The position numbers and the translations under genes are program-made. A DNA stretch of 64,000 bases. Source: Dreissena polymorpha (Eukaryota > Mollusca > Bivalvia > Myida > Dreissenidae). The stretch is from NCBI RefSeq assembly GCF_020536995.1, contig NC_068366.1, positions 20,491,299-20,555,298 of the forward strand, read 5' to 3'. Positions 56,354 through 64,000 of this stretch are shown in pieces. The notes under the pieces are model-generated. The model saw nothing but the letters and a program-made list of their open reading frames with translations. It was not told the DNA's origin and ran no database searches. Every line of letters begins with the position of its first letter. Positions within the stretch are counted from its first letter, which is position 1.

Positions 56354-58164
56354 CTGAAACTATGGTTTTATGCGTTAATATTTTAATATACCTGTAAATG
56401 CAATAGATAATAAAATATCCTACTTACTTTCGATTATGTTTTAATTAAACCCTTAAAAAAGGTCGATAACAAAGAGGAGCATAAATATATGAGGCAATTC
56501 AGATGTGTAATTTAAGCTTATATAGTTGACAAGTATCATTTCATTAATGCCGAGTTAAACACGTTCGTTCTCTGCTATTCAACAATGACTTGCTTTGATA
56601 TTTGAATTATGTGTTTGTGGTCTTGGGCTTTGTAAACTCTTGGTTCGTCTATACGATTCATTTTATAGGACAAAATTAAGTACGCACGTTGGAATAATTA
56701 GAACTATAATAATTATTTTGCAGGGTAATTTAACTTTGAAGCATTTCATAGTATTCAACAATTTGTCTTGTAATAGACCAATATTATATTTAAATAAATA
56801 TTATATTGACAAGCGACTAATACATATGGAAGGGTATATCCGCCAGTCCATTCATGTTACCAAATGACAATTACGTATTGCTAAATGACAATTGCATTTG
56901 CTCTGTTTAATTTGTCACAACACAACTGCGTCTTCCTTACGTCTTTATGCTTGTTTCTATCAGTTAGTGAAATATTGCTTGCATACTTCGTTTAATTGTT
57001 TACTCGATGTATTAATGTATGTATTCTTGTATTATGTAATCATGTATTCTTGCGAGTAAATGACAAATGAATTATTTCTGATCATGTTCATCTTCTTGTT
57101 GCTGAACTATTATCATTTCAATACTTAGTAATGCTAGAAATGGCATATTGATTGTAAGTTGTAGTAAGTGAAATGAAAAGGCACAAGGCAGCAGCTCACA
57201 TAAACTTTATGTTAAAGTAAGCCGAAGGCCGAATACATTACGACGAATGCATTTGTAATACTGAATTTATACAAGACGGAGAACCAGGTTTTTCTGTAGT
57301 TTTCGGTAGTTTTCATAAAGCCTAACATTAAGAACGGTGTTGTATTATGTGTATATACCAGAAAAATTGCTCTTTCGCGTCGTTTCGAACGTATTTTCCA
57401 CTGTTCATATTCAGGTAAAGTGTACTTGTTTATTAGGTAAAGTGCATACGGTTGTAATCCCCATTTCGAACGTTGGGTTGTCATTTGGTTTTTGATTAAG
57501 GTGTATTTGAAGTTAATGGACGTAATCTTGTTTTCATTAACACTTCAAACGTACCACTGTCAAAACGTACTATAGTATCATTCTGACGAATGTGAGTTAC
57601 GATGATTAAAACGTCTAACTGTGTGCTTGTTTATATTTAACTATTAATTTTATACTGTTTTCATCGCGTATCTTCGTTACACTGTCTTTATCTAATTAAA
57701 CTGTACCTATGTTGGTAAAATCGTATCTTATTTAAAATATTCATTTTATTTGTGTTTTACTAGTTTATCATCAATACGGCATATAAATTCATATATAATT
57801 AAAATGCAAAGCAATGTGAGATAATATTTATGCTCAGTTACCTCATTTACAATAAAAAATAATTGTTTATTCCGGAATTTAATGGTTTCTCTCTGTCACT
57901 TCAAATGTTTATATTTCTGATACTGTTTTATACTTTTATCAATTAATGTTGGCCATCTTACATCTATTTCTGTATATTGGGAACAAGATGACTTTGGATA
58001 GGTACCAGTTAACCAAACAAAACAGGTATAAGTTGACCAAAATGGGTTTGAGTTGACCACATTACTGGTTGAACAGTTACCTAGAATTCAAGCCAGTATA
58101 GATAGCGTCTTCAAGATTTTCCTTTTATATACTTAAATGGTATATCGATCTTGTTTGTCTTTGC
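56354..58164. other. AT-rich stretch upstream of the receptor exons
   Basis: Should hold, or be the intron leading to, the receptor's first exon. The minus-strand open frame at 57212-57484 begins at no clear start, is not signal-like and lacks good splice sites, so I do not include it. A short motif AGTTGACCA repeats near 58014-58060. Confidence 0.35.
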
Positions 58165-58385
58165 ATATATAATGTGTAGCTCAGTGACCCAGTTAATGTT
58201 TACGGTTTGTAACTCAGGTGTCCTGGGTTCGATTCTAACATGCGGCGCTAATTCTTTTCATGTGAGTTTCCTCTTCATAGCCCTAGCCTAGTACTGGTGA
58301 AACCCAGGAAGCACAAATAAGTGAATCTTTGCCTTAATATAAGGTAAATGCACGGGCATAAACTCCATACAAACAAATAAATCAA
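58165..58385 (+). mobile_element. tRNA-derived SINE
   Basis: Head with A-box-like TGTGTAGCTCAGTGACCCAG and a good B box GGGTTCGATTC about 60 bases on, followed by an unrelated body (CCTAGCCTAGTACTGGTGAA) and an A-rich end (AAACAAATAAATCAA). The overall shape is that of a SINE. No second copy is in the window. Confidence 0.55.
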
Positions 58386-58617
58386 GATGATAGTAGATGT
58401 AAGATAATGGGGGGGATGAAGACTTTCCATAAAGATGGTACTTAGATGATCAAATCAGATAAGATCATATTTCTGTGAAAAAAATATAGAAATCTAGAAC
58501 AGCAACTGTAATATCGGAGTACTTAACAGTTATTTTCTCTCGAATCTATCATTATACTATATAATAGTGACTTGTGTTTTTAAATAAAAAATAATGTACA
58601 TTAATACATTTGCAGAT

Positions 58618-58855
58618 ATGAGCCAACAGCCAAGAGCAGCTGCTCTTTCTAGGCAGGCAGCAGATTTGTTGAATGTCAACACAAGTGGCAAGAGTACACA
58701 ATACCAGCACCTGCACCAGTAACCTCTGTCAGTAGTACTAGTGCTGCAAAGGCAATTTTTGCACCCGACAGTAAAAGTAAAAGAAGGAGGCATGAACATG
58801 CAAATACAGGAACTGTGGCAGTGTCAGCACTGGACTATTATACCCAGGTGTAATC
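58618..58855 (+). pseudogene. Coding-like fragment of unknown origin
   Basis: After an acceptor-like TTTGCAG the plus strand reads MSQQPRAAALSRQAADLLNV and then meets a stop. A second frame through the same piece reads PAPAPVTSVSSTSAAKAIFA and SKSKRRRHEHANTGTVAVSA to another stop just before a donor-like AG/GTAGGC. The two frames look like one low-complexity coding exon with a frameshift, or two frames of which one is chance. A further short open piece lies near 59574-59625. No family recognised. Confidence 0.3.
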
Positions 58856-60985
58856 AGGTAGGCATCATTTAAGAGGTCTGTGCTAGATATTTCGGAACTT
58901 CAGTCTATACCACACACTAATTCTTTTTTATTGTAAAGATTTCTTTTGTTTCATAATATTCATGCATATACAGCTTGTTTTACTGTGCAAAATTAAAGAA
59001 GCCATGTATTATTGAATACTTCCTAATTATTGTTTACAAGACCTTTATGTACTTTCAATTTATTCTGGGAACCCCTGAATAATTAATGATGAACAAAAAT
59101 GCTTTTAGTAGCTAATTCTAAAAAGATTTATGGTTTAAGTTCCATATTTTATGATATTTTAAAACACTTTTGAACTTAAATAATAAATTCCCAAGTGCAC
59201 CCATCCTTTTGCCAATTGGACAAAAAGATTGCTGTAATACAGAAAATCAGATTCCACAGCATGGCACTTATAAGTACTATAAACAAATAAACTTTTGTCT
59301 CGAGTTGAGTCAGGTCCAGACTGCAACGGCTATACCGGTAACTCTGCTGGTATCAGTTATAGAATTTAAATGTTTTTTGTCCTTCAATCCAAGGCCAATA
59401 ACTATTATAAGAAATCAGTCATACAATTGCATATACTTAACGTTTGTAAATAAGGCCTAGGCTCTTGCATCAGTCAAGCTTAATATTAAATGATTTCAAC
59501 CTTAACAAGACAAAATGTGTTACATTCACTTTCCTGCTGTAAATGCAGGTCCCTAGTTACAACTAATGACCACTTGTTGATGGAGCTAGACAAGACACGG
59601 GTGAGACACCAGAACATAGGTGAATCAGCTTAACTGGAGCTACAAGCAGCTTAGAAAAACCCTTGAGGAAGCAGTCTAAATGTTCTGCTATTTAGAATAT
59701 ATTGAACTGTTTATTCAATCATGCAGCAATTTGTTGTTTGTCATTTGAGCATTTGACATGCTAAAGCTCAACAATATATTAGAGAGATTGATTCATTTCA
59801 CATTATTTTACTTATCTTGCGGTGATTTTACAAGCATCTTGTTCACACATCTTGTTGATTGGTAAGCAGATATGTTATTGCTAGATATCAATGGTGTAGT
59901 TTTTAATTTAAATTTTCTTGCCTTTCTATTTTGTTGTTCTGAAATTTAGACATTAGTTATTTTTTGTTTGCAGTGAACAGCCTAGGTTTAGTAGACCGGG
60001 TATTCAGTCAATTTGAGCCGCGTTCTGGGAAAAATGGCTTTTTATCCTGCCTCTGTTGCAAACATTGACCTAATAAAGGTGTGGCAAAATAATTTTCCGG
60101 TGAACAGGAAGTAGTGTATTCCTACGCTAGCTGTGACACATAGTTGAGTGTAATCTGTCCAACACACTACACAATGGTGTAGTATTTTATCAATATCGGC
60201 TGCTATCGTAATTGTAGACCCAATAAAATTCTTCTTTAAAATATTTTACCAAACCAGCTTTCCGTATTTATCATTTTCATTTACTTGATTACGAAATTTA
60301 TGACGTATATAGTGTGACGTCATTTCTCAGACAAAACAACTATCTAGTTTCTCTTAGGATTTTAGGGACAACAATTTTGACGTGGTGGTTTTAACAGTAT
60401 TATTTTTAAATATTTTTAAAGCGTCGAACGAATCATAAACGTATTTCGGATTGTGTGTTTGTCATTCATAATTGTTAACTTCGATAGGAATTAAATAATT
60501 CGCTACGATAGGATTACGATTTCGTAAATCGGGTTTTGGGTCAGAATGGTTACCATTCGATACAAACGCTATCAAATAATAGCGTGGTTTATAATACATT
60601 TCGATAATAGGGATGGAAGAACAGAAAAAGGATGTGTCTATATCGTTGTAACTTTATTGTTATGAGCATTTGATTAAAGTTGTCATTAAGGTAAAAAAAA
60701 ATTAGTTTTTGTTTTGCTGCTGCATTTTTTTGTCATTTTTTATCATAAAAAAATCACATTCTCGATTCGTTTTTTTATTTCTTCTCATATTTTCAATAGG
60801 AAAGTATTAAAAGGAACAGTTTAAAGTGGAACTATTTTTGACGTGACACAATCGGTAGTTATTCGGTCGTCAGGAATGTTGTGTACATGTAGGAGGCTTT
60901 TGTCTTTGATAAAATGTGTCAACGGCATGAAGCAGGATAAATCGAATATATGGTTGGTGCCGAGATGGAGAAAGTTTATCCGGTT
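58856..60985. other. AT-rich stretch, no gene resolved
   Basis: Only short open frames on either strand. Nothing with convincing splice sites or protein similarity was seen. Confidence 0.4.
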
Positions 60986-61600
60986 CGGCCCGATTTTCGT
61001 ACCCTCATTTTTTTTCCTACCCAAAATTTACGAATCCACATTTTTCTTACCCAAAATTTTCGTACCCACATTTTTTTTCGTAACCAAAATTTTCGTACCT
61101 ACATTTTTTTATTGTACCCAAAATTTTCGTATCCACATTTTCTTACCCAAAATTTTCGTACACACATTTTTTAGTGCCTGAAAAATGTGGGTACGAAAAT
61201 TTTGGGTACGAAAAAAAATGTGGATACGAAAATTTTGTTTACGAAATAAAATTTGGGTACGAACATTTTGGGAACGAAAAATTAAGCCAAAAAAATTTGG
61301 GAACGAAAAAAAATTTGGGTACGAAAAAAAATTTTTTGTAAAACAAATATGGTTACTAAAAAGAATGTGGGTACGAACATTTTGGGTACGAAAAATGTAT
61401 GCCAAAAATAATTTGGCTACAAAAAAAATTTTGGTACGAAAAATGTGGGTAAGACAAAACTGTGGGTACGAAAAAAAATTTGGGTACGAACATTTTGGTT
61501 ACCAAAAAATGTGGGTACTAAAACAATTGGGTACGAAAAAAAAAATTGGGTACGAAAAATTTTGGGTACGAATTTTTTTATTTGGAAAGATGGGTTACCT
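60986..61600. repeat. Inverted minisatellite built on GGTACGAAAA
   Basis: From about 61000 to 61168 the plus strand repeats CCCAAAATTTTCGTACCCAC-like units. After a short centre (AGTGCCTG) it repeats the reverse complement, GGGTACGAAAATTTTGGG and variants, to about 61590. The arms would form a long imperfect hairpin. Open frames on both strands across it come from the periodicity (reading WVRKFWVRK or FVPTFFYP) and are not genes. The next 120 bases hold more GGTACC/GTACCC-type pieces. Confidence 0.85.
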
Positions 61601-61934
61601 GTAAGTATACCGGGGTACCCAAAAGTATCATTTGTAAATCGGTGTACGGTGAAGTTTACTTCAAAGTACCCGGGGTACGGGGAAATAGTACCCGAGGGGG
61701 ACCTTGACCCGTTCAGCTATAGTAACCAAAAAGTTTCATAAGATCTTTGCTAAGACAAATACAAATATAAATACAATTATATAGCGCAAAAAAAATTGTT
61801 TCAATATTCAATTGCGCTGTACACAGTCCTATAACTAAAAAAGCTCATTTATCAAAGAAAACGCATAATAATATTGCAAGCGAAATGCAAAGTAATGTCT
61901 TAAACCACGGTTTAATAGTTAACAATATAGTTAA

Positions 61935-62480
61935 GAGACTTTGAACTCGGGTTCAAAGTGCCGTTTGCACATTAATTCCTTAAAACAGGGTTCAAGACTT
62001 TGAACCGCGGTTCAAAGTCTCTTAACATTTATAGTTAAGAAACGACTAATGAAATCGTGACATTTGCCTTCTAATTGTGGTTTAAGCTCCGCTGATTGGT
62101 TGTCTCTGAATTATGTAGATAAGAGATTTGTATCTATTTTTAGACACACTTTGAACGGCGGTTCAAACTCTTGAACTTGGGTTTAAGGAATAAATGTGCA
62201 AACGGCACTTTGAACTCGGGTTCAAAGTCTCTTTACCCTTTAGTTAAGTGTTAAATAATTAATGTGCATTCCGCGCGTCTTAACCCCAGTTTAAGACTTT
62301 GAACCGCAGTTTAAGACTTTGAACCGCAGTTTAAGACTTTGAACCGCAGTGTAAGACTTTTAACCGCAGTTCAAAGTCTCTTAACCCTATAGTTAAGAGA
62401 GGACCAATGAAATCGCGACATTTATCCTCTTATTGTGGTTTAAGCTCCGCTGATTGCTTGTCTCTTAAACCGGAGATGCA
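61935..62480. repeat. Cluster of direct and inverted GGTTCAAAGTC repeats
   Basis: TTGAACTCGGGTTCAAAGT, TTGAACCGCGGTTCAAAGTC and GTTTAAGACTTTGAACCGCA occur more than ten times in both orientations, with a perfect 20-bp tandem (GACTTTGAACCGCAGTTTAA) at about 62289-62350. A longer unit, ATGAAATCG.GACATTT...TTGTGGTTTAAGCTCCGCTG, is present twice (near 62050 and 62408). Probably nested MITEs or a foldback family. Confidence 0.75.
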
Positions 62481-62556
62481 CATTAATTATTAAACCAATC
62501 AACGCCCGTCGTTTCGTCATGTTATACTGTTTTGCTCCTCGCGCATTTCTATCAAG

Positions 62557-62690
62557 ATGGCGGCGGATCAAGTTAGTGAATTATTACGTACGTTTAAAAC
62601 ATCTCTTCAAGATATGGATAGAAAAAGTCAAAGTGGTTTTGCAGACAACTCATATTTCGTCGAAAGTGTGAGGTTATTGCAGCAAATAAG
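62557..62690 (+). CDS. Probable first coding exon of an unknown gene
   Basis: Good start context (AAGATGGCGGCG), then 44 open codons and a donor (ATAAG then GTAATA), exit phase 2. Peptide: MAADQVSELLRTFKTSLQDM, DRKSQSGFADNSYFVESVRL, then LQQIR. Codon choice and CpG content differ from the surroundings. An ATGGCGGC start and a short helical N-terminus are typical of many metazoan genes. The later exons must lie beyond the window or in the repeat that follows. Function unknown. Confidence 0.5.
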
Positions 62691-62879
62691 GTAATATTTA
62701 TATATTTGCTTTGTGATCGTTTTATGGTATAAATCTGATAGCGATACCTTATTCGTCCACAATTACATTCGACCCAGAAATTGAATTTGAATACTTAAGC
62801 CACAAAACGATTTCACAAGCGGATGAACTCTGTACCACATATTTTCTTATCAAGTGTCGTGCTGACTGTTAGATGCGAA

Positions 62880-63850
62880 TGTTAGAGCTTTAAAAGATTC
62901 AACTTTTAATTTATGGAGAAACCGACCCGTCCCTTGTTGGCAACGTGTTGAAACGGACAGGAACCATTTAAAAAATCAGCCGAGATTTTTACTTCTAGAG
63001 ATCTAGAGATTTCACTTCGTTTTAATATAGCTATGTGAGAACATTCGCATCGCTCCTTGCCGACCATGTTATAAACAGACCAGAACCTTTTTCAAACTCA
63101 TACGTTATATCAATAAAAAAGATGTTCTGAGAAAGTTTTATGAGAACAATGTAAGAAATGAATGTTAAATAAGATTCACTTTTGACATTTAAGAAAAATA
63201 TGCACGCCATTGTGCTCGATTTATAAAGGACAGGAACCTTTTTCAAGATATAAATTCAACAAATGTTGAAAATAATTTTCATGGAAACAAGACAAACATT
63301 GTCTCACGCAAGCCCAATATGATAATAGCCTCTGACGGCCATGTTTTGGCTTTTAAAACTAAGCCGAGATATGATTGAAACTCATGTTTTGCGCATATCT
63401 CATACAAATGTGATCACAAATGTGACTTCTGGAGTGTTCAAATTGTTTCACAAAAGCCATATAAGAAAACTGTCCCGCTCCCAGGCGGCCATATTTTAAA
63501 ATGGACGGATCTATTTGCGAACTCGGCTGTGATATTATAAGAACAAGTGTTATGTGAAACTTTTATGAAGATTGCTCATCGTTGTATTTTCTAGAGAGTT
63601 CACATGGTTTTACTATAGCCATATTAGAAATACTCGATCCACTGACGGCTATACTCAGTTTAAAACATAACCGAGAGATCATTGAGACAAATGTCTAGAA
63701 CTCGTCTCATCGGGATTGTCATTAAATGTGGCCTCTAGAGTGTTCGCACAGTACATCTTGATGACGGACGACGGATAGCGGACTTCGGACGATAAATGGC
63801 GATCGACGGATAAGGGCATGTTATGCTCAGGTGAGTTAAAACGGGTCTGT
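62880..63850. repeat. Bivalve interspersed repeat with ~135-bp internal units
   Basis: Diverged units repeat the order CTCTAGAGTGTT.., ACTATAGCCATAT.., GACGGCCATGTTTT.., GGACCGGAACC.., AACTCGGCCGAGATATCATT.. at least four times. It ends in a GACGGACGACGGATAGCGGA stretch and GCTCAGGTGAGTTAAAA. I recognise this layout as a repeat widespread in bivalve genomes; its class is unknown to me. It lies in the presumed first intron of the gene starting at 62557. Confidence 0.65.
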
Positions 63851-64000
63851 GCTTATTTTTGTTCATTGGGTCAGTTTTACGTTAGGGTAAAACCTAATTT
63901 ACAAAAGTGGTGAGGATTTCTTTTGCAATAACTATTTGGGAATGTCCAAATACATTTTTTATGTTACAAAAAATGAAAACATATTTACTCATCGTTGTCA

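Noticed and set aside
57212-57484. Minus-strand frame as the receptor's signal peptide exon
   Set aside because: No signal-like start, no suitable donor in phase 1, and no resemblance to a secretory leader.
61185-61604. 139-codon plus-strand open frame in the GGTACGAAAA array
   Set aside because: Pure repeat translation, with equally long frames on the other strand.
1-64000. CRISPR array, bacterial operon or old virus copy
   Set aside because: No regular repeat-spacer pattern, no operon-like gene packing, and no capsid, envelope, integrase or long terminal repeats were recognised. The only reverse transcriptase belongs to a LINE.

Overview
The window looks like nuclear DNA of a bivalve mollusc, possibly a dreissenid mussel (species-level guess, low confidence). 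The reasons are its AT-rich base composition, short exons in long introns, very dense short inverted-repeat elements and tRNA-derived repeats of kinds common in bivalves, a eukaryotic tRNA-Val pair, and a large invertebrate-style receptor gene. There is no sign of bacterial gene organisation.

Right-centre (about 34.98-56.35 kb, minus strand): the one clear protein gene is a large adhesion G-protein-coupled receptor. I could place 36 exons by eye with GT/AG borders and a continuous reading frame. In protein order they give fifteen CCP/Sushi domains (one per exon, all phase 1-1), a hormone-receptor motif, a GAIN domain with an intact-looking GPS cleavage site (HL/T), seven membrane helices, and a repeat-rich cytoplasmic tail ending at 35047 with a polyadenylation signal 41 bases beyond. 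The signal peptide exon was not found. A block of five CCP exons is present twice. The second copy is split by an extra CCP exon and a truncated LINE, and a long-TIR DNA element sits in another intron. A decayed sixteenth CCP exon lies 3 kb beyond the 3' end of the gene.

Left-centre (about 8.38-29.16 kb): two diverged head-to-tail copies of a segment of about 10 kb, each holding one tRNA-Val(CAC) gene. The copies differ by insertions: a palindromic MITE and an 18-bp acidic-peptide-like array in copy 1; a decayed PIF/Harbinger transposase with a nested MITE, a hairpin element and two tRNA-headed repeats in copy 2.

Left end (0-8.3 kb): mostly non-coding, with a hAT-like MITE, two members of a TIR-bounded repeat family that carries tRNA-like cores, a foldback element, and two or three short candidate minus-strand exons of an unidentified gene.

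Right end (56.4-64 kb): a tRNA-derived SINE, a coding-like fragment, a striking inverted minisatellite built on GGTACGAAAA, a cluster of GGTTCAAAGTC repeats, and the probable first coding exon of a plus-strand gene at 62557 that continues out of the window.

All calls come from reading the sequence. Family names rest on remembered family motifs, not on database searches.
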